From Marmoricola sp. (GTDB lineage Bacteria > Actinomycetota > Actinomycetes > Propionibacteriales > Nocardioidaceae), in contig JAOPYE010000037.1 in NCBI GenBank assembly GCA_025964775.1, positions 62,001 through 126,000 of the forward strand: a stretch of DNA of 64,000 nt. Reading direction: 5' to 3'. The position numbers and the translations under genes are program-made. The notes below the pieces were generated by a model. It did no database searches. It had not been told where the DNA came from and saw only the letters and a program-made list of their open reading frames with translations. Positions 8,290-22,216 of this stretch are shown here, in pieces (position 1 is the stretch's first letter; each line of letters opens with the position of its first letter).

Positions 8290-9713
8290 CAAGCTCTGCT
8301 CCCGACGGCGTCGTCGACCAATTCCTGCAGACGCTCGGCGTTCCGGGTCTCCACCAGTGCGTGCACGGTCTTGACCACATCGACTTCGCTGCCCGCCGGA
8401 TCCTCGAGCACAGTCGCCGTCCATGGACTCACCCGCTGCCAGCCTTGATCGAGCAACCCTGCTGCAATGACCGCCCCGACACACCCGGCGGCGCGGCGCT
8501 GCGCAACATCGGCGCGCAGAGGCTGAGGCAGTCTGCGAACATCTGGGTCCAGCAGCACGCCGAGGGCACCCGGATCCAACGTCAGCGCGCTGACAGCTCT
8601 CGGTAGCGCCTCCTGCCACGTGGGGGCCCCAAGGGCCGCAGTCAGGGTGCCACGCGCCTCGGTCAGGCCATTCTCGTAACGGGACAGGTCGCCGTCCAGA
8701 GCCCGGGTCGGACTCAACTCGGGGCCGCGTGCTCCGACACCGAAGACAGTCCTGACGCACCAGTCTTCTGTCGCTTCTGAACCCGAGAACAGCACGGGCC
8801 GATCCATCCACCGGGTCGCGCCGGATTGCTGGGGCAACATCGCGATCCGCATGGTGAGCGGCGGATGAGTCGACGCGGCAAATGGGTCCGACTCGCCCTC
8901 GCGACCCGCTGTGGCACGCACCCGCCGGTCAAGCACCGGGTCGTTGATGGCCGCCTCGATGACCTCGTAGAGGTCAATCGGATAGGCGCCTTCGTCGGCC
9001 AATACCTCGGCGACCGCGCCACCGATCAATTCCCACACAGAATCGATCAGTCGGATGCGCTCCAATGTGGTCTGCACCGTCGCCGAACCAACCACGGCGG
9101 CTGCCACCGCATCGGCTGCTTGCTCCTCGTGCCATGAATCGACCTGGGTCGACCGCAACAACCCAGCCTTGAAAGCCGCCGGGAAGGCGATCCGATCATC
9201 CAGGCTTCCGACCAAACTGGCGCGAGCGCGGATCGCGAGCTCGCTCAACCGTCCTCGCACACTCTCGGCATGGGCCAACTCGTGCGCGACCACGGCGGCA
9301 AGTTGGGCCTCGGTCAGAAATCGGATCAACGGCCATCCGAGCAGCAGGACCGAGACGTCGACCCCCCGGACCTTCGCTCTCGTCATGGCCGCATCTCCAG
9401 TCGGCACGACGCGCACAAGCAGTGGTGTACGAAAATCCACGAGGTCGGCAACTCTTCGGACCAGGGTCACCAACTCCGGCTGGTCGGACGGTCGAACCGC
9501 CCGGCCGGGAAGTGCTCTGCGCCCGCTGAAGATCGAAGCGAGGCCACCGATCACCCACACGACGCCCACGATCAGGAATTCCTGCTGACCGATCAGAGGC
9601 GCGACGACCAGGCCCACAAGAACAAGCACCACTACCGGGCGGGCGAGCAGGTACATGGCGACGATCAGGGCAACGGCTCTTGCTCGGTGCGGAGGAGTGC
9701 CCGAATCAGTCAT
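8289..9713 (-). CDS. M48-family membrane metalloprotease
   Basis: 474 residues. Two or three N-terminal membrane segments (residues 13-62), then the zinc motif HELAH at 144-148 and a downstream HEEQAADAVA segment that probably supplies the third zinc ligand, as in M48/HtpX peptidases. The long C-terminal region (from about residue 290) is not recognised. Likely a membrane protease with its active site on the cytoplasmic side. Overlaps the following membrane protein gene by 4 nt, suggesting a functional pair. Confidence 0.78.
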   Translation of the reverse strand: MTDSGTPPHRARAVALIVAMYLLARPVVVLVLVGLVVAPLIGQQEFLIVGVVWVIGGLASIFSGRRALPGRAVRPSDQPELVTLVRRVADLVDFRTPLLVRVVPTGDAAMTRAKVRGVDVSVLLLGWPLIRFLTEAQLAAVVAHELAHAESVRGRLSELAIRARASLVGSLDDRIAFPAAFKAGLLRSTQVDSWHEEQAADAVAAAVVGSATVQTTLERIRLIDSVWELIGGAVAEVLADEGAYPIDLYEVIEAAINDPVLDRRVRATAGREGESDPFAASTHPPLTMRIAMLPQQSGATRWMDRPVLFSGSEATEDWCVRTVFGVGARGPELSPTRALDGDLSRYENGLTEARGTLTAALGAPTWQEALPRAVSALTLDPGALGVLLDPDVRRLPQPLRADVAQRRAAGCVGAVIAAGLLDQGWQRVSPWTATVLEDPAGSEVDVVKTVHALVETRNAERLQELVDDAVGSRA

Positions 9714-9882
9714 CGCAGCACACTATCGACCGGTTTGCGTGCCGTTGGCGCGGCCCTGGTTCGGTGTCGGTGGTTGGGCGAGCGCGTTCGCCCGCCCGTT
9801 CCAACACGGACGGCAAGTCGCCGAGGCCGGCCCGGGACCGCGTACTGTGGCCGCGGAGCACAACTCTTTCGATAGGTTTCAC

Positions 9883-10716
9883 ATGAGCGCCACTTCAGAC
9901 AGCGGGACGCGTGACGAGGCTGTGTCAGCCTTGACGATCGCACCCCCGGCGACACGTCGCCCGACCCGGATCCCGACCTTCATGCAGGTCAACCGGGTGC
10001 CGGTGCTGTGGTTCGAGCTGCTGCTGATCGTTGCCTTCGACCTTGCCTACGAGCGGGTGCGCAACCTGGTCCGGCAGGAACCTGTCATCGCGATCAACCA
10101 CGGCCTCCAGGTGCACCGCGTCAGCCAGTGGTTCCACGTGGACCTCGAGCTGGCGTTCAACAAGATCCTGATGGACCACCACTGGCTGGCGACCGTGGCG
10201 GACTACGACTACTCGATGCTGCACCTGCCGCTGACCGCCGGTGTGCTGATCTGGGTCTTCTGGAAGCACCGCGACCGCTACCTGCCGATCCGCAACGTGC
10301 TGCTGGGCACGACCCTGCTCGGCCTGGTCGGGTTCTGGATCTACCCGATGGCGCCCCCGCGGCTGCTGCCCGGGCAGGGCTTCGTGGACACCGTCGTCTA
10401 CTTCAAGACCTGGGGGTCGTGGGGCGATCCCAAGGTCGCCCACGCGACGAACCAGTTCGCCGCGATGCCGAGCCTGCACTGTGCCTGGGCGCTGTGGTGC
10501 GGCCTGTGCCTGTTCTTCCTCGCCCGCAACCGTGCGGTACGAACCTTCGGCGCCCTCTACCCGGTGTGGACCGTCTTCGTGGTCATCGGTACGGCGAACC
10601 ACTTCCTCCTGGACTCGCTCGCCGGTCTGGCTTGCGTCGCGATCTCGTCGGGTCTCGTGTGGAAGATCTACGGGCGCCATCCCTGGGTGCTCCACGAACC
10701 ACCCGCGACGTCCTGA
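9883..10716 (+). CDS. PAP2/AUR1-type phosphatase or inositol-phosphotransferase-like membrane protein
   Basis: 277 residues with about six membrane segments. The motif PSLHCAW followed by NHFLLDSLAG matches the PAP2 phosphatase signature (SxxxH...H-D), and the layout resembles AUR1-type lipid phosphotransferases found in actinobacteria. Probable role in phospholipid or lipid-linked phosphate turnover at the outer face of the membrane. ATG at 9883 chosen over longer upstream frames that run into the divergent protease promoter. Confidence 0.75.
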   Translation: MSATSDSGTRDEAVSALTIAPPATRRPTRIPTFMQVNRVPVLWFELLLIVAFDLAYERVRNLVRQEPVIAINHGLQVHRVSQWFHVDLELAFNKILMDHHWLATVADYDYSMLHLPLTAGVLIWVFWKHRDRYLPIRNVLLGTTLLGLVGFWIYPMAPPRLLPGQGFVDTVVYFKTWGSWGDPKVAHATNQFAAMPSLHCAWALWCGLCLFFLARNRAVRTFGALYPVWTVFVVIGTANHFLLDSLAGLACVAISSGLVWKIYGRHPWVLHEPPATS

Positions 10717-10871
10717 CAGAGCAGGATCGGGTCGCTTCGCAGCGGCGTTCACGCTCGACCTCTTCCGCCTGAGCCCGAGGGCTATTACGTTGTCAGGGTC
10801 GTTCGGTTCAGCGCGGGTGACGAATGCCCACGTCCGTTCTGCCACATCGCGGGTCACTTAGTGGAGGGCAC

Positions 10872-13421
10872 ATGCAACGTCGTCGGTCAAAGGCAGCCTC
10901 AGCAGGCTTCATGGCAGCCATCGCAGTCGGCCTCGTGGTGCCTGCCGGCCTCGCGAGCGCGTCAAATGGCAACGGCGGCTCGGTCCACGGGGCAGCCAAG
11001 CAGCAGGTGGCCTACAGGCACTACGCCAAGACACACGGCGCGACAGGCAGCCGCAATCAAGGCGGTGACGACGGAGACCTCGCCGATCAGCAGGATGCGT
11101 ACTCGTTCGAGCGCACCGCGCCCGGCACCACCCTCTCGGGCGGCGCACTCGACGCGGCGGTGAACCAGGCACAGTCGCTGACCAAGTCAGGCGGCACGTG
11201 GCAGGAACTCACGACGCTGCCCTACAACGGTCAGCCGGCCGCCTACACCGACCCGTTCTGGAGCAACATCGGTGCCGGCTTCTCGATCGTCGGCGGGCGG
11301 ACCACGGCACTGACGGTTGCTCCCGATGGAACGTGGTTCGCGGGCACGGCGGACGGCGGTGTCTGGACGTCCAAGGACCAGGGACAGCACTGGACTCCGA
11401 CCTTCGATGCGATGTCGACGCTCTCGATCGGCGCGCTCGCCGTGAACCCGGTCGACGGATCCGTGTGGGTCGGCACCGGCGAGGCCAACACCAGCCAGGA
11501 CAGCTACGCCGGAACCGGTGTGTATCGCACCAGTAACGACGGGGCCAGCTACCAGCGCGTCGGTGACGGTTCGTCGGCCAGCAACCCGCTGCTGTCGCAC
11601 ACCGTGTTCCAGATGGCGTTCGACCAGAGCGGCGACGCCTACGCAGCCACCAACGACGGCCTCTGGCGCATGGCCGCCGGTTCGACCAGCTGGGTCGAGG
11701 TACTCGCACCCGCAGGCGAGCCGCAATTCCCGCCCTACGCGAACCAGACCACCTCGGTCTCGATCGTGCCTGGCACCAGCGGCTCGACGGTGATTGCGGC
11801 GGTGGGGTGGCGCTCGACCGCCTTCCCGACGAACGGCTTCTACCAATCGACCGATGGCGGGCTGCACTTCTCGGCCGTCACACTCAGCGGTGACATCAAT
11901 GCCTCCGACATCGGGCGCACGACGTTCGCCTACTCGGCCGACGGCACGAAGTTGTACGCGACGGTCGAGGCACCCTCGACGGTGGCTCTGCAGGGCATCT
12001 TCGTGTCGACCGGCTCGCCGGCAAGCGTCTCGGGGCCGTGGACCAAGGTCGCTGACGGGCCCAAGCTCGCGAATTCAGGTGCCGCGGGATTCTTCGGAAC
12101 GCCTGGTGAGCAGTCCTGGTACAACCAGGACCTCGCCGTCGACCCGAACGACCCGAACCACGTGTACGCCGGACTCGAAGAGGTCTACCAGTCCAATGAC
12201 GGTGGCAACACCTGGGTGACGGCAAGCCCGTACTGGAACTACAGCTACCCGTGCGAAGCCACGAGTTGCCCGAACACCACGCACCCGGATCAGCACGCGA
12301 TGATGATCGTGGGCAACAAGATCGTGATCGGCAACGACGGCGGCGTCTACAGCCGGCCGCTCAGCGACGCCAACCAGAACGACGGCACCTGGCAGGACCT
12401 CAATGCCACGCTGCACAGCCTGCAGTACTACGACGCACGCGCCGGAAAGCTCGGCGGTCACGGCCTCGCGGTCTGGGGCGGTCTGCAGGACAACGGCACC
12501 TCGGTCCTCACCAGCGGAGCTTCGCAGATGGCGGAGCCGGCTGGTGGTGATGGCTTCGACGTGATCGTCGACCCGCAGAACGGCAACAACATGGTCGGCG
12601 AGTACACGAACGGAACCCTGTACTCCTCGACCGATGGCGGGCATCACTTCGCTGACTTCGTCAGCCCGACGTGTGCCGCGCAGGACGTCACCGGGCTGCC
12701 CGGCGGAGAGCGCAGCGACTGCGACCCCGGCGCTCGGTTCGTCACGCCCATCGCCCCTGACGCGCAGAACAAGAGCGTCTGGATTCTGGGCGGCGAGGAC
12801 GTGTGGGTGACGAAGGCGGGGTGGCACACCGCCTGCGTCCAGAGCTCGTGCTCGTGGCAGAACGTGTACGACACCGGCGCGGGTAACGCAGTGACGGCAG
12901 TAGCCTCGACTGGCGGTGGCAATGTCATCTACGCCAGTTGGGTCGGCGGGGGTGGCAACCCCGGTCCCGCATTCGCGACCGGTATCGCCACCAACTACGG
13001 CGGCACGTGGCACCAGATCAACATGTCGGGGCTGCCGAACCGCTACATCGCCGGCATGACCGTCGATCCCACGAACCCGGCGCACGCCTACGCCGTGTTC
13101 AACGGATACTCGCGGCGGTGGATCCCGGGTGGCGGCGTCGGCCACGTCTTCGAGACGCGGAACGGTGGCAGTTCGTGGACTGACATCTCGGGCAACCTGC
13201 CGGATATCGCGTCCGATGCGCTGCTGTTGCGGCAAGGCAAGTTGGCGCTGGCCTCCGACGCGGGCGTGTTCACCGCTGCCGAGAACAAGGGCGCGAACAC
13301 GACCTGGTCGGTGCTCGGGAGCGGCCTGCCGAACGTGTCGGTCAACGACCTCACCCCTGGACCGGATGGCTACATCTACGCCGGTACCCACGGTCGAGGC
13401 ATCTGGAGGATCGCCTACTGA
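10872..13421 (+). CDS. Large secreted BNR/Asp-box repeat protein (sialidase/sortilin-like propeller)
   Basis: 849 residues with an N-terminal signal peptide (two Arg-rich residues groups, a hydrophobic stretch, ending near residue 31). Repeated Asp-box motifs such as SKDQGQHWT, SNDGGNTWV, STDGGHHF and RNGGSSWT recur along the chain, as in BNR/VPS10 beta-propellers found in glycosidases and sortilins. The start is set by GGAGG 5 nt before ATG. No catalytic residues can be identified, so glycosidase activity is uncertain; a secreted binding or hydrolytic propeller is the safest reading. It stands as a single gene. Confidence 0.7.
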   Translation: MQRRRSKAASAGFMAAIAVGLVVPAGLASASNGNGGSVHGAAKQQVAYRHYAKTHGATGSRNQGGDDGDLADQQDAYSFERTAPGTTLSGGALDAAVNQAQSLTKSGGTWQELTTLPYNGQPAAYTDPFWSNIGAGFSIVGGRTTALTVAPDGTWFAGTADGGVWTSKDQGQHWTPTFDAMSTLSIGALAVNPVDGSVWVGTGEANTSQDSYAGTGVYRTSNDGASYQRVGDGSSASNPLLSHTVFQMAFDQSGDAYAATNDGLWRMAAGSTSWVEVLAPAGEPQFPPYANQTTSVSIVPGTSGSTVIAAVGWRSTAFPTNGFYQSTDGGLHFSAVTLSGDINASDIGRTTFAYSADGTKLYATVEAPSTVALQGIFVSTGSPASVSGPWTKVADGPKLANSGAAGFFGTPGEQSWYNQDLAVDPNDPNHVYAGLEEVYQSNDGGNTWVTASPYWNYSYPCEATSCPNTTHPDQHAMMIVGNKIVIGNDGGVYSRPLSDANQNDGTWQDLNATLHSLQYYDARAGKLGGHGLAVWGGLQDNGTSVLTSGASQMAEPAGGDGFDVIVDPQNGNNMVGEYTNGTLYSSTDGGHHFADFVSPTCAAQDVTGLPGGERSDCDPGARFVTPIAPDAQNKSVWILGGEDVWVTKAGWHTACVQSSCSWQNVYDTGAGNAVTAVASTGGGNVIYASWVGGGGNPGPAFATGIATNYGGTWHQINMSGLPNRYIAGMTVDPTNPAHAYAVFNGYSRRWIPGGGVGHVFETRNGGSSWTDISGNLPDIASDALLLRQGKLALASDAGVFTAAENKGANTTWSVLGSGLPNVSVNDLTPGPDGYIYAGTHGRGIWRIAY

Positions 13422-13447
13422 CCCTCCTCGCCCGGTGGCGCGAGCTG

Positions 13448-14845
13448 CTACCCCAGGACGGCGGCGTACAGCGCGTCGAGCTCGGCCGGGAAGTCGTCGG
13501 CCAGGTCCTGGATGTCAGCCATCGCGTCGCGACAGCCGATCAGGCCGACGTGCATCCGGCCGTTGGTGCTCATCACCGTCACGTTGAGACCGGCGCCGTG
13601 GAAGATCGGGCCGAGCGGGTAGAAGCCGTCGATCCGGGCACCCACGAAGTACAGCGGGACCGGTGGGCCGGGCACGTTGGAGATCACCAGGTTGTGGATC
13701 ACCGGACCCTTGTCGGCCAGCCGCAGCTTGGCCACGGCACGGACCGCGAGGCCGAAGGTGCGTGGTGCGGCGAACTCAGCCCAGTCCTGCAGGGTGTCGG
13801 CCGGGATCGCCTTGTGGTGCTCCTTGGCGTTCGCGTTGTCCGCAGCGAGCTGGCGCAGCCGTTCGACCGGGTCGGCGATGTCGGTTCCGAGCTTGGCGAA
13901 CAGCGTGGAGACCTTGTTGGTGCCCTCCGACCTCGTCGAGGTCTGGTGCACCGAGACCGGGACGCTGGCCAGCAACGAGGACTCGGGCAGCTCGCCGCGT
14001 TGCTCGAGGTAGCGGCGCAGGGCGCCACCGCTGATCGCCAGCACGACGTCATTGACGGTCGCACCCTCGACCGCGTGCCGGATCTCCTTGATCTTGTCCA
14101 GCGAGATGTCGGCGTACCCGATGGTGCGCCGGCCGCCGATGTTGCTGTTGAACGACGTGCGCGGAGCCGTCAGCGGGGCCGCCATCGCGGTCCCGCTGCG
14201 GGCACGGCCGATGGTCTTGGTGACCAGCGAGGCCGTCGGACCGACCAGCCGGAAGGCCTTCATCGGCTTGGCGAGGTTGTTCAGCATGCCGCGCCCGAAC
14301 AGCTCCCAGTCGCCGGGCGCCGTACCGGCGGACTCGCCCTTCTCGGCGAGGTCGAGCAGCGGAGCGTTCGGTTCCAGGCTGCACAGGAACGAGACCAGGT
14401 TCGAGCCGGAGACGCCGTCGACACTGGCGTGGTGCATCTTGGTGAAGACGGCGATCTTGCCCGAGGCCAGACCCTCGATCACCCACATCTCCCACAACGG
14501 GCGCGACCGGTCCAGCGGGATGCCCGCCAGGTGGCCGCACACCTCACGCAGCTCGTCAGGTCCGCCGGGTGCCGGTACGGCGAGCCGGTGCACGTGCCGG
14601 TCGATGTCGAAGTCCGCGTCGTCGATCCACACCGGGTGGTCGATCTCGAGCGGGACCTCCTTCAGCTTGCGCCGGAAGTCCGGGATCGTCGCGACGCGTG
14701 CCTCGAGCACCGACTTCATCTCCGGGAACGCGTACTCCCCCGGCACGGTCGACGGGTCCAGGACGAGGATCCCGCAGACGTGCATCAGCTGCGCCGAGCT
14801 TTCCAGGTAGAGGAAGCTGGCATCGAGCCCGCTGAGTCGCTTCAT
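13448..14845 (-). CDS. WS/DGAT-family O-acyltransferase
   Basis: 465 residues, the usual length for wax ester synthase/diacylglycerol acyltransferase proteins. N-terminal MKRLSGLDASFLYLE is typical, and the catalytic HHASVDG occupies residues 138-144. The family transfers fatty acyl groups from acyl-CoA to diacylglycerol or alcohols to make storage lipids. Divergent from an esterase gene 54 nt away, with a near-KstR site between them. The C-terminal DUF1298 part (SNVPGPPVPLYFVGARI) is complete. Confidence 0.9.
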   Translation of the reverse strand: MKRLSGLDASFLYLESSAQLMHVCGILVLDPSTVPGEYAFPEMKSVLEARVATIPDFRRKLKEVPLEIDHPVWIDDADFDIDRHVHRLAVPAPGGPDELREVCGHLAGIPLDRSRPLWEMWVIEGLASGKIAVFTKMHHASVDGVSGSNLVSFLCSLEPNAPLLDLAEKGESAGTAPGDWELFGRGMLNNLAKPMKAFRLVGPTASLVTKTIGRARSGTAMAAPLTAPRTSFNSNIGGRRTIGYADISLDKIKEIRHAVEGATVNDVVLAISGGALRRYLEQRGELPESSLLASVPVSVHQTSTRSEGTNKVSTLFAKLGTDIADPVERLRQLAADNANAKEHHKAIPADTLQDWAEFAAPRTFGLAVRAVAKLRLADKGPVIHNLVISNVPGPPVPLYFVGARIDGFYPLGPIFHGAGLNVTVMSTNGRMHVGLIGCRDAMADIQDLADDFPAELDALYAAVLG

Positions 14846-14865
14846 GGGGGCATCCTAAGCGCGAT

Positions 14866-14879
14866 TGAAACATGTTCTC
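14866..14879. promoter_or_regulatory. KstR-like site, one mismatch
   Basis: TGAAACATGTTCTC fits TNNAACNNGTTNNA except for C at the last fixed A. It lies between the divergent WS/DGAT (start 14845) and esterase (start 14899) genes. Confidence 0.5.
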
Positions 14880-14898
14880 GTTCGGATAGGCTCGGTGC

Positions 14899-16131
14899 AT
14901 GGGTTTCACGCGACGGCGGGCTGTCACCGCACTCCTCACTGCCAACGCCTTGCGGCCGCTCGGTGGCTACGGCGCCCCGCTCGGGTTCGCGATGGGCTGG
15001 CCCACCAGTGAGCTCGCTCCGCAGCTGCTCGCGCTGACCGCCCTCGACTCCGCCCAGGCACTCGTCCGCGGCAAGGCCACCAAGCGCGGGATCGTCCTTG
15101 CGGGTGCCGCAGCCGCGGGCCTCGGCTATCTGATCAACCGATCACGGGGCTCAGGCACCCTGGCCGAGCTCCAGCTGACCGACTCGCTCGGCGCCGACTA
15201 CCTGAGCAGGATCCCGAACCGGTCGGCCGACGACGATCTCAGGACACCACTGCGTGACCTCGCGCGGCCGTTCTCGATGATGAAGCCGGGCGTCGAGGTG
15301 ATCCGCAACATCAACTACCGCGACGGTGGCAGCAGGGCGCGCCTGGACATCTACCGCCCGGCGGGCGTCGACCTGGCCAACGCCCCGGTGCTGGTGCAGG
15401 TCCACGGTGGCGGCTGGACGATCGGCGACAAAGGACAGCAGGGCCTGCTGCTGATGAATCGGATGGCAGCCCGCGGCTGGGTCTGCGTCGCGATGAACTA
15501 CCGGCTGGCACCGAAGAACCCGTTCCCGGCACAGATCATCGACGTGAAGAAGGCGCTGGCCTGGACGCGCGAGAACATCGAGTCCTACGGGGGTGACCCG
15601 TCGTACCTGGTCATCACCGGCGGCTCCGCCGGTGGCCACCTCGCAGCACTGGCGGCGCTGACCCCCGAGGTCACGGAGTACCAGCCCGGCTTCGAGGACG
15701 CCGACACCAGGGTCTCGGCCTGCGTGCCGTTCTATGGCGTGTACGACCTCGCCGGCCTGACCGGGGACAAAGCCGCCGTGGAGATGCGCGACATGTTCCT
15801 CGGGCCCCGGATCTTCAAGCTGAACCCGAAGGCACATCCGGAAGCCTTCGAGCTGGCCTCACCGATCGCACACGTCACTGCCGACGCCCCGGACTTCTTC
15901 GTGCTGCACGGGGAGTTCGACAGCCTGGTCTCGGTACGGCAGGCGCGCGCGTTCGTGGCCAAGCTGCGCGAGATCTCCTCCGGCGTGACCACCTATCTCG
16001 AGCTGCCGGGCACCCAGCACGCCTTCGAGGTGTTCTCCTCGATCCGCTCTCAGCAGGTCATCCGGTCGGTCGAGCGCTGGCTGGAGTGGCACCGCGCCAA
16101 CCGGCGCGCGGCGACGAGCGACGAGCTCGTC

Positions 16132-16146
<15 letters not shown>
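14899..16146 (+). CDS. HSL-type esterase/lipase (alpha/beta hydrolase)
   Basis: 415 residues. Hormone-sensitive-lipase family signatures: oxyanion HGGGW at 169-173, nucleophile GGSAGG at 241-246 with Ser243, and a late VLHGEFDSLV and TQHAFEVF for Asp and His. The first 85 residues contain a hydrophobic segment (about 62-80) that may anchor it to the membrane. Probably an esterase acting on lipid or steryl esters; pairing with a WS/DGAT gene suggests storage-lipid turnover. Overlaps the convergent fadE34-like gene by 15 nt. Confidence 0.85.
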
Positions 16147-20013
<3,867 letters not shown>

Positions 20014-20020
20014 CCGGGCC

Positions 20021-20743
20021 TTACTCCGGCTTGCGGAAGTAGAGCACCATGCTCTTGCCGAGGACGGGGTTGAGTGCCTTCTCGGCAAGCCGGGTGACGG
20101 TCGAGTACCGCGGCGTCTTCATGATGTCCCACACCAGGACCTGGTGGTACGCCTTGACGAGCGGGTGCTCGGTGTTGTCGATGCCGACCGCGCACTTGAG
20201 CCACCAGTACGGCGAGTGCAGCGCGTGGGCGTGCGCCTTGCCGGTGAACTCCATGCCGGCGTTGACGAACTTCCACTTCAGTTCCTGGTCGGTGTAGATC
20301 CGGATGTGTCCGCCGGGGGTGTTGTGGTACTCGTCGGCCAGGCGCCAGGAGATCACCTCGGGTCCCCAGCGCGGGACGGTGATCGCCATCGTGCCGCCGG
20401 GACGCAGGACCCGGATCAGCTCGAGGATGGCGGTGTGGTCGTCGTGGATGTGCTCGAGGATCTCGGAGGCAACCACCCGGTCGAACTCGCCGTCCGCGAA
20501 GGGCAGCTGGAGGGCATCGCCCTCCTTGATGTCGGCGCAGGCACCCTCGGGGACCTCGCCGGCCTCCTTCATCGCACCGAAGAGCTCGAGCACTGCGGCG
20601 AGCTCGTCGGCGTCCTGGTCGAACGCGACAACGTCGGCGCCGAGGCGGTACATCTCGAAGGCGTGGCGGCCGGCGCCGCAGCCCATGTCGATGACGCGAT
20701 CTCCGGGCTTCAGGCCCAGGCGGTCGAAGTCAACAGTCAGCAT
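20021..20743 (-). CDS. Class I SAM-dependent methyltransferase
   Basis: 240 residues. Motif I VIDMGCGAGRHAFEM (about residues 17-31), acidic motif VVAFDQDADEL, and ASEILEHIHDD plus LRPGGTMAITVPRWGP are those of the methyltransferase type 11 fold acting on small molecules or lipids. The ATG overlaps the glycosyltransferase stop by 4 nt and the stop lies 7 nt before the prenyltransferase-like gene. Probably modifies the same glycosylated or isoprenoid product; the substrate cannot be read from the sequence. Confidence 0.8.
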   Translation of the reverse strand: MLTVDFDRLGLKPGDRVIDMGCGAGRHAFEMYRLGADVVAFDQDADELAAVLELFGAMKEAGEVPEGACADIKEGDALQLPFADGEFDRVVASEILEHIHDDHTAILELIRVLRPGGTMAITVPRWGPEVISWRLADEYHNTPGGHIRIYTDQELKWKFVNAGMEFTGKAHAHALHSPYWWLKCAVGIDNTEHPLVKAYHQVLVWDIMKTPRYSTVTRLAEKALNPVLGKSMVLYFRKPE

Positions 20744-22035
20744 CAGACGGTTCCCTTGTTCTTGTGCTTGTTCCTTGCGACGCGGTGGTGCGTGCTGGTC
20801 GGATTGGTCTCGTAGTCGGCGATCACGTGCTCGTACGCCGCCGCGGTCGCCTTGGCGACGGCGCGCCAGCTGAACAGCTCCTGGGCGCGGACGCGTCCGG
20901 CCTTGCCCAGGCGGTCGCGCCGCTCCGGGTCGTCGAGCAGCGAGGCCAGGGTGGTCGCGAGCTCGCCCACGTCGCCCGGGGTGACGAGCTCGGCGCACAG
21001 CCCGTCAGGGCCGACGACCTCGGGGATCGCGCCGGTGCGGCTGACCACCAGCGGGGTCTCGCACGCCATCAGCTCGGCGGTCGGCAGGGAGAAGCCCTCG
21101 TAGAGCGACGGGACGACGGCGATCTCGGCCGAGCCCATCACGGCCACCAGCTCGGTGTCGCTGATCCCGTTGACGAACGTGACGCGCTCGCCGATGCCGA
21201 GGTCCTCGATGAGCTTCTCGGTCCGACCACCGGGCGTCGGCTTGGTGACCAGCAGCAGCTCGAGGTCGCGCTCGGTGAGCAGCTTGGCGAACGCCTCGAG
21301 CAGGGTGGCGATGCCCTTCATCGGGGCGTCGGCGCTGGCCATCGCGACGAGGCGGCCGGGAACGCGCGGTTCGGTGGGCGGCACGAAGCAGTCGTCGACG
21401 CCGAGCGGGATGACCTGCATCGTGGACAGGTCGGCACCGAAGTCGGCGGCCGCGTCGACCTTGGAGGACTCCGACGGCAGCAGGATCCAGCGCGCGCGGC
21501 GGACGACTGCGCCCTGCATCCGCAGGAAGCCGTACCAGCGGCGCAGGCTGAGCTTCTTGCGCAGTGGCGCAGCGGCGATGTCGACGCGGCGGTCGAACGT
21601 GATCGGGTGGTGGACGGTGGTCAGGACCGGGATCCCGACCTCCTTCTCGATGTCCATCACACCGTGGGCGAGCACCTGGTTGTCGTGCACGATGTCGAAG
21701 TCGTCGGCCCGGCCGCGCAGCACCCGCAGGACCCGCTTGCCGAAGGTGCGCGGCTCGGGGAACCCGGCCGTGCACATGATCGCGAACTCCTGGACGTCGA
21801 TGAGGTCGCGGAACTCCCAGGGCCACACCATCCGGAACGGATCGGGCTCGCGGTAGAGGTCCAGGCTCGGCACCTTGGTCAGCGCGACGCCCTCGTCGAG
21901 CTCGGGGTACGGCTGGCCCGAGAAGACCTCGACGCTGTGGCCGAGCTCGGTGAGCTCGCGGGAAAGGTGGCGGACGTAGACGCCCTGTCCCCCGCAATGT
22001 GGCTTGCTGCGGTAGGAGACGAGTGCGATGCGCAA
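20743..22035 (-). CDS. GT4 glycosyltransferase
   Basis: 430 residues, full length for a GT-B glycosyltransferase. The N-terminal domain begins RIALVSYRSKPHCGGQGVYVRHLSRELTELGH as in GT4 enzymes; the C-terminal donor domain has VPSLYEGFSLPTAELMACETPLV with the conserved E-x7-E. TTG start at 22035 is chosen because AGAAGGGCGG lies upstream and the conserved domain starts at once; a much longer upstream frame runs through the kstR promoter. First gene of a three-gene unit, with a KstR-like site 60 nt upstream. Confidence 0.85.
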   Translation of the reverse strand: MRIALVSYRSKPHCGGQGVYVRHLSRELTELGHSVEVFSGQPYPELDEGVALTKVPSLDLYREPDPFRMVWPWEFRDLIDVQEFAIMCTAGFPEPRTFGKRVLRVLRGRADDFDIVHDNQVLAHGVMDIEKEVGIPVLTTVHHPITFDRRVDIAAAPLRKKLSLRRWYGFLRMQGAVVRRARWILLPSESSKVDAAADFGADLSTMQVIPLGVDDCFVPPTEPRVPGRLVAMASADAPMKGIATLLEAFAKLLTERDLELLLVTKPTPGGRTEKLIEDLGIGERVTFVNGISDTELVAVMGSAEIAVVPSLYEGFSLPTAELMACETPLVVSRTGAIPEVVGPDGLCAELVTPGDVGELATTLASLLDDPERRDRLGKAGRVRAQELFSWRAVAKATAAAYEHVIADYETNPTSTHHRVARNKHKNKGTV

Positions 22036-22094
22036 AGGCCCGCCCTTCTGAGTTCCCGGGCGGACCCGGGTGAGTTTCTTCCGTGTTTCGGAAC

Positions 22095-22108
22095 TGCAAC
22101 GTGTTTCT
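22095..22108. promoter_or_regulatory. KstR-like site in the kstR promoter, one mismatch
   Basis: TGCAACGTGTTTCT fits TNNAACNNGTTNNA except for T at the last position. It lies between the glycosyltransferase (22035, minus) and kstR (22217, plus), consistent with the autoregulation known for KstR. Confidence 0.65.
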
Positions 22109-22216
22109 ATTATGACTGATCGCGCTGCTAGCCTTGCTTTCACCGTCGATCCGCGCCAATTCTGCCCGGTCGGCAGGCGATTCTTCACATCGAGGACGAG
22201 GGGAAGGTTGAGGATC

